Shown piece by piece: positions 1 through 7,703 of a DNA stretch of 64,000 nucleotides. The position numbers and the translations under genes were made by a program. The stretch is taken from NCBI RefSeq assembly GCF_030010215.1, contig NZ_JASCRR010000013.1:1-64000 (forward strand). The letters run 5' to 3'. Position 1 is the first letter of the stretch. The number at the start of each line of letters is the position of its first letter. The DNA comes from Tianweitania sp. UT-5YL-CI-8 (GTDB lineage: Bacteria; Pseudomonadota; Alphaproteobacteria; Rhizobiales; Rhizobiaceae). The notes beneath the pieces were generated by a model. The model searched no databases and was not told the origin of the DNA. It was given only the letters and a program-made list of their open reading frames with translations.

Positions 1-21
1 CACAACAAGCATCCAAATAAA

Positions 22-48
22 AAGCCCCCGATGAAACCGGAGGCTGTT
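22..48 (-). terminator. Possible rho-independent terminator (minus-strand reading)
   Basis: An 8-bp stem with one mismatch (AGCCCCCG / CGGAGGCT) is followed, on the minus strand, by a T-rich tract. It would stop transcription coming from the right on the minus strand or act as a boundary; no minus-strand gene is visible nearby. Confidence 0.3.
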
Positions 49-114
49 GTAACCCCATCGCAGATGGGGGTCCCGTTTGGACGCCGATCACCCCAAATGC
101 GGGGTCCTTATTCC

Positions 115-315
115 ATGCCTAATCACATCTTGGCCGCTGGCGCCCAAGTCAGAAACCTCGGCGACGTGAAGTGGCTCGCGACTGAGGACGGATCCACCGG
201 GAAGGGCACAGGCCGGCATATCGCCTGCTTCGTTCTTGAGCCGTCGTCCTCTCCTCCTAGCGCCAACGACAACGTGCCAGACCTCTTTTCTGCAGGTGTT
301 TCTAATGCTGCCTAA
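115..315 (+). CDS. Small hypothetical phage protein ending in an NDN motif
   Basis: A 66-residue frame starting at ATG 115; an in-frame ATG at 31 would give 94 residues but overlaps a hairpin. Its C-terminal region carries the segment SANDNVPDLF. The same short NDN motif occurs in several other proteins of this module, which is the main argument that the frame is coding. It overlaps the start of the sigma-like gene by 11 nt, as expected for coupled genes. Function is unknown and the start is uncertain. Confidence 0.4.
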   Translation: MPNHILAAGAQVRNLGDVKWLATEDGSTGKGTGRHIACFVLEPSSSPPSANDNVPDLFSAGVSNAA

Positions 316-841
316 ACCCGCCAACGACAACACACCTAGGCCGGCTGCGTTCGACGCTGCGGTTATGGCCTACATGCCCGGCCTCACCAGGCTTGCGCGC
401 CGCTACACCAAAACAACGGAACAGCGCGACGACCTCGTCAACGATACCGTGATGTACGCACTCGAGAGATGGAAGAACTTCCGCGGCGATCCATCCGAGT
501 CCCGTGGTGGGTTCTGGGCGTGGCTGACCTGGCAAATGCGCGGGCTCGTCAAGAGTGCGTCAGTCAAAGCCGCGTTCAGGCGCAGAACCATCACGTTCGT
601 CTCCATGGAGGCGGTCGTAACCACGCCGTCTACGCCTGCCTCGCAAGAGGAAAACGCGGACCTTTCCGTCGTCTTTCGGTGTGCGGCCGGTGTCAAGCAT
701 GGCGATGTCTTGATCCGGAGGGCGATGGGCGAACACCTCCAGGTCATCGCAGACGAGCGCGGTCTATCGCGGGAGCGTGTCCGCCAGATTGAAACGGAAG
801 CGCGTGAGCAGGTCGTCGATGCGATTGGGTGGGGTGGCTGA
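305..841 (+). CDS. Sigma-70-like RNA polymerase factor (phage)
   Basis: 178 residues from ATG 305. Residues about 20-80 resemble sigma region 2 (an aromatic, basic helix with RRYTK and WKNFRG). Residues about 140-170 form a region 4 helix-turn-helix with the signature LSRERVRQIETEA. It would recruit host core RNA polymerase to phage promoters or act as a sigma-like regulator. It is shorter than a normal group 4 sigma (about 180-200) and has a poorly conserved linker. The N-terminus has the motif PANDNTP. Its TGA overlaps the helicase ATG (TGATG), so the two are translationally coupled. Confidence 0.65.
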   Translation: MLPKPANDNTPRPAAFDAAVMAYMPGLTRLARRYTKTTEQRDDLVNDTVMYALERWKNFRGDPSESRGGFWAWLTWQMRGLVKSASVKAAFRRRTITFVSMEAVVTTPSTPASQEENADLSVVFRCAAGVKHGDVLIRRAMGEHLQVIADERGLSRERVRQIETEAREQVVDAIGWGG

Positions 842-2469
842 TGCTGATACCGCGACCACACCAACGGGGGGCGTGCGATGCGCTGTACGAGTACTGGGGC
901 GAAAAGCCCGGCTCGCCGCTAATCGTCATACCGACGGCCGGTGGCAAGAGCCTGATTCTTGCGATGATCTGCAAGGAGTTGATCGAAAGCTATCCGGACA
1001 TGCGGATACTAATCGTCACCCACGTCCGGGAGCTCATTCTTTCCAACTTCCGGGAGCTCATCGGCATATGGCCGTTTGCTCCGGCCGGAATTTACTCGGC
1101 CGGTGTGGGGCGACGGGATGCTCACGCTCAGATCGTCTTTGGCGGAGTGCAAACAATCGGCGGGAAGGCCGATCATATCGGCCACATCGACCTTGTGATG
1201 GTCGACGAGGCGCACCTGATGCCTCGCAAGTCGGAAACTCAGTATGGGCAACTGCTTACCGGCCTTCGCGCCATCAACCCGGACCTTAAACTTGTTGGCC
1301 TCACCGCCACGCCATACCGCTTGGGGGAGGGCTCGCTTCACGAGGGTGAGGGCGCTCTGTTCGACGACATCTGCTACGAGGTGTCGATCGCCGATATGAT
1401 CGACCAAGGCTTTCTTTGCAAGCCGATCTCTAAGGGGATGGCAGCGGGGTACGACCTGACCGGGGTTGGCAAGCAGGGCGGCGATTACAAGCAGGGAGCC
1501 CTACAGGCGGCCGTCGATAAGGCAGACGTGAATAGTGCGGTCGCAAGTGAGATTGCCGCGTACGGGCGCGGCAGGCGGGCCTGGCTGCTATTCTGCAGTG
1601 GGGTGGAGCACGCCTACCACATGCGCGATGAAATCAGGGCGCGGGGGTTCAGTTGCGAGGCCGTTTCTGGGGAGACTCCTACGGCGGAGAGAGACCGCAT
1701 TCTAGCGGACTTCAAGGCCGGCAAGATACGCGCCGTCACGAACAACAGCGTTATGACCACCGGCACGAACGTGCCTATCATTGATCTGGTGGCCTTTTGC
1801 CGACCAACTTTGTCAGCTGGCCTCTACGTGCAAATGGCAGGGAGGGGGCTTCGGCTTTATCCCGGCAAGGACAACTGCCTGTTTCTCGATTTCGCCGGCG
1901 TTGTTCGTAAGCACGGCCCAATCGATGCCATCGTTCCGCCGCACATGCGCTCGGGTAGCGGTGAGGCACCGGTAAAGCAATGTCCACAGGAGACGGGCGG
2001 GTGCGGGTCTCTGGTGCATGCATCGCTTCGCTCATGCCCGGACTGCGGCTACGAGTTTCCCGTCAACGACGAGCCCAAGATATCGGCCCAGTCGGAGGAC
2101 GTTCCAATGCTGTCTCGCGGCGATGCTACCTGGCGTCCCGTCACCAAACGCGTATTCCGCTTCCATGAAGGCAAGAATGGCAAGCAGGACAGCGTCAAAT
2201 GCACCTATTTCCAGGGCCTTTCGCAGTTCAACGAATGGCTTGGACCGGCTCACGGTGGAGGGTTCAAAGGGAAGACTGACCGCTATTGGCGTGACCACGG
2301 CGGACATCGTCCATTCCCGAAGACGCCGCTAGAATGGCTCGAGCGGCAGTCCGAACTTCAGGATACCGCAGAGATATCCGTCAAGCCCGACGGCAAGTAT
2401 TGGTCGGTCACGGCATATCGCGTGTCGCCTAAAGCTAACGAAAACACTATATACCAGGAGGCAGCATGA
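841..2469 (+). CDS. DEAD/DEAH-box superfamily 2 helicase
   Basis: 542 residues from ATG 841, the start overlapping the preceding TGA. SF2 motifs are clear: Walker A PTAGGKS near residue 35, motif II VDEAH near 120, motif III LTATP near 155, and a C-terminal RecA-like domain with QMAGRGLR (motif VI). After the helicase core is a small Cys cluster (CPQ...CGS...CPDCG), a likely zinc ribbon near residues 380-405. It resembles COG1061 phage helicases that unwind duplex DNA for phage replication or recombination. It begins the gene train that leads to RtcB. Confidence 0.85.
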   Translation: MLIPRPHQRGACDALYEYWGEKPGSPLIVIPTAGGKSLILAMICKELIESYPDMRILIVTHVRELILSNFRELIGIWPFAPAGIYSAGVGRRDAHAQIVFGGVQTIGGKADHIGHIDLVMVDEAHLMPRKSETQYGQLLTGLRAINPDLKLVGLTATPYRLGEGSLHEGEGALFDDICYEVSIADMIDQGFLCKPISKGMAAGYDLTGVGKQGGDYKQGALQAAVDKADVNSAVASEIAAYGRGRRAWLLFCSGVEHAYHMRDEIRARGFSCEAVSGETPTAERDRILADFKAGKIRAVTNNSVMTTGTNVPIIDLVAFCRPTLSAGLYVQMAGRGLRLYPGKDNCLFLDFAGVVRKHGPIDAIVPPHMRSGSGEAPVKQCPQETGGCGSLVHASLRSCPDCGYEFPVNDEPKISAQSEDVPMLSRGDATWRPVTKRVFRFHEGKNGKQDSVKCTYFQGLSQFNEWLGPAHGGGFKGKTDRYWRDHGGHRPFPKTPLEWLERQSELQDTAEISVKPDGKYWSVTAYRVSPKANENTIYQEAA

Positions 2470-2633
2470 CACCTCTGACGGTTCTTGCAACAGCAACGGA
2501 CATTTACACGGCGCGCACTGTTTTGGACGCGCTGAAGACGGCCGGATGGATCGTTGTCCGGCACGATGCGATCAAGTTGGCGCAGGCTCATTCCAGGGCC
2601 GACAACGATAATAACGAGCGCTACACGGATTAA
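2466..2633 (+). CDS. Hypothetical 55-residue phage protein
   Basis: ATG 2466 overlaps the helicase stop (ATGA). The frame encodes 55 residues and ends with the polar tail RADNDNNERYTD, again with the NDN motif. It begins with a helix-prone segment (TATDIYTARTVLDALKTAG). Function unknown. It is supported by coupling to the helicase and by absence of any competing frame. Confidence 0.5.
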   Translation: MTPLTVLATATDIYTARTVLDALKTAGWIVVRHDAIKLAQAHSRADNDNNERYTD

Positions 2634-2676
2634 CCGGCTCACAGGCTGGCAAGCATAAAACCCGAAGGGCACAGAG

Positions 2677-3852
2677 ATGACATTCATCGTATACGGCGAG
2701 CACGACGCGCGCACGCTTGGACAGATGGAAACCTGCATGAATGCGGGAAGTGCTGCGGCTGGCGTCCTGTGCGCCGACGGGCACTTGGGATACGCGCATC
2801 CTATCGGTGGAGTGGTCGGCTACACCGATCACATCAGTATCAGTGGCGTCGGCTTCGACATTGCTTGTGGTAATATGGCCGTTCGACTGGACACACCTGC
2901 GGCGGAGATAAAGCCGCAGATCGGCAAGATACTGCGGGACATCGCTGATGTGGTTAGCTTCGGCGTGGGCCGAAAGAACGACGAGCGCGTGGATCACGAT
3001 CTGTTCGACAGCGATCTGTGGAAAGCCGCCGACGTAGAGAACCTGAAGTCCCTGGCGCACGGGCAACTTGGCACTGTCGGCAGCGGTAATCACTACGTCG
3101 ATATTTTCGAAGACGAGGACGGCGCAACTTGGATCGGCGTCCATTTTGGCTCGCGTGGCCTCGGCCACAAGATCACGACGAAGTATCTTGGCTTGGCCGG
3201 CGCGAAGGACGGCATGGAGGTGCCTCCGGCGCTTCTGGACGCCAATAGCGACCAGGGATGCGGCTATCTCGCTGGAATCGAACTGGGCGGCCTGTATGCC
3301 TACGCGGGCCGTGAATGGGTGGTCGAGCGAGTGCGCAAGATCATTGGTGGCGACGTTACGTTCTCCGTCCACAACCATCACAATTTTGCGTGGCGGGAGA
3401 ACCATGGCGGGCAGGACATGTGGGTTGTCCGAAAAGGCGCAACGCCTGCCTTCCCGGGGCAATACGGGTTCGTCGGCGGCTCCATGGGCGACAACGCCGT
3501 AATCCTTCGTGGCGTTGACAGCGAGAAAAGCAAGCAGAGCCTGTATTCGACAGTCCATGGCGCAGGTCGCATAATGTCTCGAACTGAGGCGCGCGGCCGT
3601 TTCGTGCGAAATCCCGAAACCGGCAAGAAGGAGCGTCAGCAGGGCAGGGTGCGCCACGACGAATGGCGGGCGTGGCTTGCGGACAAGGGTGTGGCGGTTC
3701 TCGGCGGCGATTTGGACGAGGCGCCCCAGGCTTACCGCCGCCTGCCTGCCGTGCTCGCAGAGCATGCAGGCACCATTGAAATTACGCACACCCTTCGTCC
3801 GATTGGCGTCATCATGGCGGGCGTCGGCGAAAAAGACCCGTACAAGGATTGA
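2677..3852 (+). CDS. rtcB: RtcB-type RNA-splicing ligase
   Basis: 391 residues. RtcB joins 2',3'-cyclic phosphate or 3'-phosphate RNA ends to 5'-OH ends using GTP and Mn2+. Family signatures are in order: the N-terminal DGHLGYAHPIGGV, metal-binding GVGFDIACGN, VGSGNHYVDIF, VHFGSRGLGHKI, the histidine cluster VHNHHNF, and the C-terminal VHGAGRIMSR containing the histidine that is guanylylated in the family. The end, RPIGVIMAGVGEKDPYKD, matches RtcB C-termini. It is slightly shorter than cellular RtcB (about 400-480). In a phage it could repair tRNA cut by host anticodon nucleases; that role is inference. Confidence 0.9.
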   Translation: MTFIVYGEHDARTLGQMETCMNAGSAAAGVLCADGHLGYAHPIGGVVGYTDHISISGVGFDIACGNMAVRLDTPAAEIKPQIGKILRDIADVVSFGVGRKNDERVDHDLFDSDLWKAADVENLKSLAHGQLGTVGSGNHYVDIFEDEDGATWIGVHFGSRGLGHKITTKYLGLAGAKDGMEVPPALLDANSDQGCGYLAGIELGGLYAYAGREWVVERVRKIIGGDVTFSVHNHHNFAWRENHGGQDMWVVRKGATPAFPGQYGFVGGSMGDNAVILRGVDSEKSKQSLYSTVHGAGRIMSRTEARGRFVRNPETGKKERQQGRVRHDEWRAWLADKGVAVLGGDLDEAPQAYRRLPAVLAEHAGTIEITHTLRPIGVIMAGVGEKDPYKD

Positions 3853-3854
3853 TC

Positions 3855-4400
3855 ATGAACGCGATAACTGGACGCGGAGCCCCGCCCATGACCGTCTCTA
3901 TCAAGCCGCTTGAGAGCGTCGAAGCTTCGGAACAGAAGCTCATGGAATTTCTGGTCTCCCAAGCGGGCGGCCACAGCGTGAAGATTTTGCGCGGCGAAGA
4001 TCGCCTGATTGGTTGGGCCACAGGGAGGGGCGCGGGCAACTCCATCGCAATGCGCGATTTGCTCGGCTTCATCCGCGCCGCCCTCGCTCATGACGAGCAG
4101 GCAGAGGTGGGCAATGAAATTGCTGATGCCGTTTTGGCTTGGATGGTCGCGTATGACCTTCTCGATACTGGCAATGAGTACGGAGCGGCGGACGTTGTAG
4201 CCGTCCTAAACGATCTGGCCCCGGTTCCCGAGCAGGCATCCGTGCCCGCCTGGGAGAAGATCATCGACGATGTCGATTATTCCTATCCGCTCGCCCTTGC
4301 AGCGGGCTTAGCTGATTGGGCTGCGTTCGAGGCAGGGCAGGACTACACGATCAAGATCATCAAGAAAGCTTTCGCCGCCTCCCCACGGAGCGCGTCATGA
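3855..4400 (+). CDS. Hypothetical phage protein (181 aa)
   Basis: ATG 3855 lies 3 nt after the rtcB stop; an internal ATG at 3888 (MTVSIKPLESV) is an alternative start. The protein is acidic and helix-rich, without signal peptide or transmembrane segment, and I do not recognise its family. The C-terminus ends in a basic stretch (KIIKKAFAASPRSAS). It overlaps the next gene by ATGA, so it belongs to the same transcription unit as rtcB. Confidence 0.6.
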   Translation: MNAITGRGAPPMTVSIKPLESVEASEQKLMEFLVSQAGGHSVKILRGEDRLIGWATGRGAGNSIAMRDLLGFIRAALAHDEQAEVGNEIADAVLAWMVAYDLLDTGNEYGAADVVAVLNDLAPVPEQASVPAWEKIIDDVDYSYPLALAAGLADWAAFEAGQDYTIKIIKKAFAASPRSAS

Positions 4401-4639
4401 GCCCCAAGGAAGCGCTTGATTGGTATCATAGGACCGCCGTCAAGCTGTTCGAGATTCATGCTACCAACAAGATGGCCAAACACCTTGGCCTGCCGGGGCT
4501 CCCCGGGGACATAGAGGCGGCGAACAGGCTTATGGTCTATTTTGAGCGTGTTCACAGCGCTCAGCGCTCAGCCAACGCCGTAAAGCGATGTCGTTCGGCT
4601 CGCCGCCCTTTGAGAGCCAAGACGAAGGTTCACATCTGA
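4397..4639 (+). CDS. Hypothetical phage protein (80 aa)
   Basis: ATG 4397 overlaps the previous stop. It encodes 80 residues: a helical N-terminal half (EALDWYHRTAVKLFEIH) and a strongly basic C-terminus (KRCRSARRPLRAKTKVHI) that could contact nucleic acid. Family not recognised. A gap of about 90 bp follows before the Gp157-like gene. Confidence 0.5.
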   Translation: MSPKEALDWYHRTAVKLFEIHATNKMAKHLGLPGLPGDIEAANRLMVYFERVHSAQRSANAVKRCRSARRPLRAKTKVHI

Positions 4640-4729
4640 CGCACTAACCGGCCCTAGGCGTCATAACTGACGCATTACCGCCAGTTGCCACGCAACACGG
4701 CGGCTCACCTCCCGACGATGGGGGAATTA

Positions 4730-5239
4730 ATGAAAACCGACTTCCTGCAAGCCGACGTAGCCAATGTGCTCGCCGACATCGACAGCCTGTTCGCCGCATA
4801 CCCTGAACTAGCCGAGGACGAGTCCCTGCGCGCCGATATGCTTGAGGGCAGTACTTCCGCTTTCGATGTGCTGTCCAGGCTGGTGACGATCGAGCGCGAT
4901 GCGGACAGTATGGGCCGGGCTATCGCCGCCCGTGTGTCTGACCTTAACGCTCGGAAGGCGCGAGCCGAACGGCGCAAGGAAGCAATGCGCACGCTGATGC
5001 TTCGCGTCATGCGAGCGGCCGACATCAAGAAGGCTCCGCTCGTGGAGGCAACGATTAGCATTAGTAAGGGCCGCGATTCGGTGGAGATCACGGACGAGGC
5101 GGCATTGGCTGACGAGTTCGTAAAGATTGAGCGAATCCCAGACAAGAAGGCAATTCTCGACATTGTAAAAGGATGCGGCGAGATACCGGGCGCCCGCCTG
5201 AAGCAGGGTGACGACACGCTTACCGTGCGGGTGGCGTGA
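4730..5239 (+). CDS. Siphovirus Gp157-like protein
   Basis: 169 residues from ATG 4730, chosen because a GGGG purine tract lies just upstream; an upstream in-frame ATG at 4685 is possible. The pattern is that of the Sipho_Gp157 family: a helical N-terminal half with a conserved basic coiled-coil region (ARKARAERRKEAMRTLM), then a beta-rich C-terminal part with SISKGRDSVEI and IPDKKAILDIVKGCGEIPG. These proteins are found in phage replication and resistance modules; their biochemical role is unclear. Confidence 0.7.
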   Translation: MKTDFLQADVANVLADIDSLFAAYPELAEDESLRADMLEGSTSAFDVLSRLVTIERDADSMGRAIAARVSDLNARKARAERRKEAMRTLMLRVMRAADIKKAPLVEATISISKGRDSVEITDEAALADEFVKIERIPDKKAILDIVKGCGEIPGARLKQGDDTLTVRVA

Positions 5240-5373
5240 TGGACTGGGTAGACCACATCCGCCTTCGCCATGTTCTGCTGGCCATCATTCTCATCTACGG
5301 CCCTCTCTACATCGCGGATTATTGGTGCGGCTACTGTATCAGTTCCTTGCAGCCCTACTGGCCGTTTCAGTAA
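5239..5373 (+). CDS. Small single-pass membrane protein (44 aa)
   Basis: ATG 5239 overlaps the TGA of the Gp157-like gene. The 44-residue product has a hydrophobic helix (HVLLAIILIYGPLYIADYW) after a short charged N-terminus, then an aromatic tail. It is too short for most gene finders. The tight coupling suggests it is real, but function is unknown. Confidence 0.4.
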   Translation: MDWVDHIRLRHVLLAIILIYGPLYIADYWCGYCISSLQPYWPFQ

Positions 5374-5432
5374 CTCCCCGACCACCCATTACCGGCCCGA
5401 TAGCCGGCCACCCCGAACATGATGGGGTATGC

Positions 5433-6035
5433 ATGAACCCTTTACCGAGCGGCCCTTTTGGCTGTGTGCTCGCGGATCCACCTTGGTCGTTCAAGACTTG
5501 GTCGGGCAAGACTGGCACGCCGCACCGCACCGCGAACGACCACTACATCACGACCGAAACCGGCGCGCTCGGTGACATCCCCGTCGCCGACGTTTGCGCT
5601 CCTGACTGCGCGCTCTTCATGTGGGTCGTCGACAGCCATATCGACCAGGCATTAGACCTCGGCCGCGCCTGGGGCTTCCAAATCAAAACACGAGCGTTCA
5701 CCTGGCGGAAGCTTGCCGCCAACGGCAATGCCCGTATCGGCATGGGCTACTGGACCCGCAAGCAGACAGAGATGTGCCTGCTGTTCACGCGCGGCAAGGT
5801 TAAGCGGAAAGACAAAGGCGTCCGCGAGATCATCGATGCTCCCCGACGCGAGCACAGCCGCAAGCCCGACGAGCAATACGACCGCATCGAGCGGCTTGTC
5901 GACGGTCCTTATCTTGAGTTGTTCGCACGTCAGGCGTGGCCGGGCTGGATAGCTTGGGGCAACCAAGTGGATCGCTTTGAGCCTGCTGCACTTGCGGCGG
6001 CAAATAACAACGATCTTTTCGGGAGGGCCGCATGA
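5433..6035 (+). CDS. MT-A70 family DNA/RNA N6-adenine methyltransferase
   Basis: 200 residues from ATG 5433, preceded by GATGGGG. The catalytic DPPW motif is near residue 16 (VLADPPWSFKTW). The MT-A70 pattern continues with ALFMWVVDSHIDQAL (post-motif strand), RIGMGYWTRKQTEMCLLFTRGK, and near the C-terminus DGPYLELFARQAWPGWIAWGNQ. This family transfers a methyl group from S-adenosylmethionine to the N6 of adenine. In a phage it probably modifies phage DNA against host restriction or regulates expression. It overlaps the HNH gene by ATGA. Confidence 0.85.
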   Translation: MNPLPSGPFGCVLADPPWSFKTWSGKTGTPHRTANDHYITTETGALGDIPVADVCAPDCALFMWVVDSHIDQALDLGRAWGFQIKTRAFTWRKLAANGNARIGMGYWTRKQTEMCLLFTRGKVKRKDKGVREIIDAPRREHSRKPDEQYDRIERLVDGPYLELFARQAWPGWIAWGNQVDRFEPAALAAANNNDLFGRAA

Positions 6036-6709
6036 TTGAAGTCAGAAAAAAGTGGTCTGTTGAGACAATGTATGGCCCCTGGCACGCATCGCGCATCCAC
6101 GCTGCTGACGCTGGAGCACGCTACTTTTACACTGGCGTTCCGTGCGCTCTTGGGCACACCGCCTTACGGAACCGGAGCGGCCACTGCACGGTGTGTAAGC
6201 AAATTGATGGGAGGGCGAGAAACCAAGACCCTGTCTTGCGCGCCCGCAAGACGGCCCTAGAAAGAGAGTCGCGCGCAATACCGGAGAATAGGGCCACCCT
6301 TAGGGAGAGGCAAAGGCTAGCTATATCCGAAAGGCGTCGCATTGATGAAGTGTTCGCAGAACAGCAGCGTTCAATCAATCGCAGATACATAAAGGCCAGA
6401 AGGCGCGCGGACCCGCAATTCCGTCAGTCTGCGATTGACAGAGCGTCTGCGCGGTACGCCATGAAGAAATCGTCCGAGGGCACGTACACATCAAGCGACA
6501 TAGATACCATCAATGCCCGCCAGAGATACAGGTGTGCAGAGTGTGGCGTCTCGACGAAAACCAGTCGGCACGTGGACCACGTCATGCCTTTGGTATTGGG
6601 TGGCACGAATTGGCCGAGCAACCTCCAGATACTCTGCCCAACATGCAACCTCCGTAAGGGCGGAAATCACCCAATAGATTGGGCCGCAAAGAACGGGAGG
6701 CTTGTCTGA
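6032..6709 (+). CDS. HNH endonuclease
   Basis: 225 residues. The C-terminal 60 residues hold a complete HNH fold: CAECGV (first zinc CxxC), RHVDHVMPLVLGGTN (the HNH histidine and aspartate region), NLQILCPTCNLRKGG (second CxxC and final catalytic helix). The N-terminal part has a CxxC-like pair (GHCTVCKQ) and a long basic helical region that may bind DNA. It could be a homing-type or genome-processing nuclease. It overlaps both neighbours by ATGA-type junctions. Confidence 0.8.
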   Translation: MIEVRKKWSVETMYGPWHASRIHAADAGARYFYTGVPCALGHTALRNRSGHCTVCKQIDGRARNQDPVLRARKTALERESRAIPENRATLRERQRLAISERRRIDEVFAEQQRSINRRYIKARRRADPQFRQSAIDRASARYAMKKSSEGTYTSSDIDTINARQRYRCAECGVSTKTSRHVDHVMPLVLGGTNWPSNLQILCPTCNLRKGGNHPIDWAAKNGRLV

Positions 6710-7029
6710 TGGGTCTGCACGATCCTGATATCTGTGCGTGTTGCGGACGGCATGCGGTGGGCATTGGCTTCGACAGGCCCACGCGCTGGCTTTGTGCGGA
6801 ATGCTTGCCGCTTATTGAGTACGTCAAGGATATCCGCCGCTGGGACCCTTATGAGGTCAAGGCATTGGACGCCGTGGACGATGCAACCGGCGAGTTTGCG
6901 GCCAGCATTGCCAAGACAGACATTGCCGAGTTCACCGACGAGGAACGACGCGGGCTATGGCGGTGCGCGATCAAGGCGCACCAGGCGGAAATACGGCGAT
7001 TGGTTCGAACGGACGAGGCTATGTGGTGA
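6709..7029 (+). CDS. Zinc-binding hypothetical protein (DUF6511-like?)
   Basis: 106 residues from ATG 6709. The N-terminal segment has two pairs of cysteines, CACCGRHAVGIGF and WLCAECLPLIEY, a likely treble-clef or zinc-ribbon site. The remainder is helical and charged. The arrangement recalls DUF6511-type proteins from rhizobial phages, but I am not certain of that name. It is coupled to the HNH gene upstream (TGATG). Confidence 0.6.
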   Translation: MGLHDPDICACCGRHAVGIGFDRPTRWLCAECLPLIEYVKDIRRWDPYEVKALDAVDDATGEFAASIAKTDIAEFTDEERRGLWRCAIKAHQAEIRRLVRTDEAMW

Positions 7030-7703
7030 GAAGCGACAACGATAATGGAACAGTTGCGGCCCTCTATGTCGAAACCAACGGCGGCTATTATGGTATTCCT
7101 GGAGTAGACCCTTGGGATGAAAAACGGGACGCACGTTTATATGGCGGACCGTTTCCGGTTGTTGCCCACCCTCCATGTCAGCGCTGGGGCAGATTTTGGC
7201 ATGGCAGCACCAGAAAGCCACATCAATTTAAACTTGGCGACGACGCTGGTTGCTTTGCTGCGGCACTAGAAGCCGTTCGCTCATGGGGAGGTGTCATTGA
7301 GCATCCAGCCGACAGTAAAGCTTGGGCTGCATTCAATCTTAACCGGCCGGAGCGCGGTCGGGGGTGGACATCTGCAGACATGATAGGTGGGCACACCTGC
7401 TACGTCGAGCAGGGGCACTATGGCCATGAGTCCCGCAAACCAACTTGGCTCTACGCAGTCGGCACCGACCTACCAGAGCTTAACTGGAGCCGGGACAGAC
7501 AGCGCATCCCGCAGTGGATGATCGATCGCTATGGCTACGAAAAGGCGCGTCGGATAGGCGTCGTAGCGATGGTCGGTGGAAAAGACAAAACCCGTATTCG
7601 CAATGCCACTCCTAAGGAGTTCCGCCAATTGCTAATTGCAATCGCCAGAACCGCGAAGATGCCTGCCATCACCAACACACAGGACATCAAGCATGCAGCC
7701 TGA
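7026..7703 (+). CDS. Phage protein with a methyltransferase-like PPC motif
   Basis: 225 residues from GTG 7026, chosen because it overlaps the previous stop (GTGA). Conserved-looking segments include VAHPPCQRWGRFW, GGVIEHPADSKAW, GHTCYVEQGHYGH and KPTWLYAVG. The PPC followed by aromatic residues resembles the catalytic loop of cytosine-5 methyltransferases, but no SAM-binding FxGxG motif is seen at the N-terminus. It may be a degenerate relative or a hydrolase. It starts with the motif RSDNDNGT. Confidence 0.55.
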   Translation: MRSDNDNGTVAALYVETNGGYYGIPGVDPWDEKRDARLYGGPFPVVAHPPCQRWGRFWHGSTRKPHQFKLGDDAGCFAAALEAVRSWGGVIEHPADSKAWAAFNLNRPERGRGWTSADMIGGHTCYVEQGHYGHESRKPTWLYAVGTDLPELNWSRDRQRIPQWMIDRYGYEKARRIGVVAMVGGKDKTRIRNATPKEFRQLLIAIARTAKMPAITNTQDIKHAA

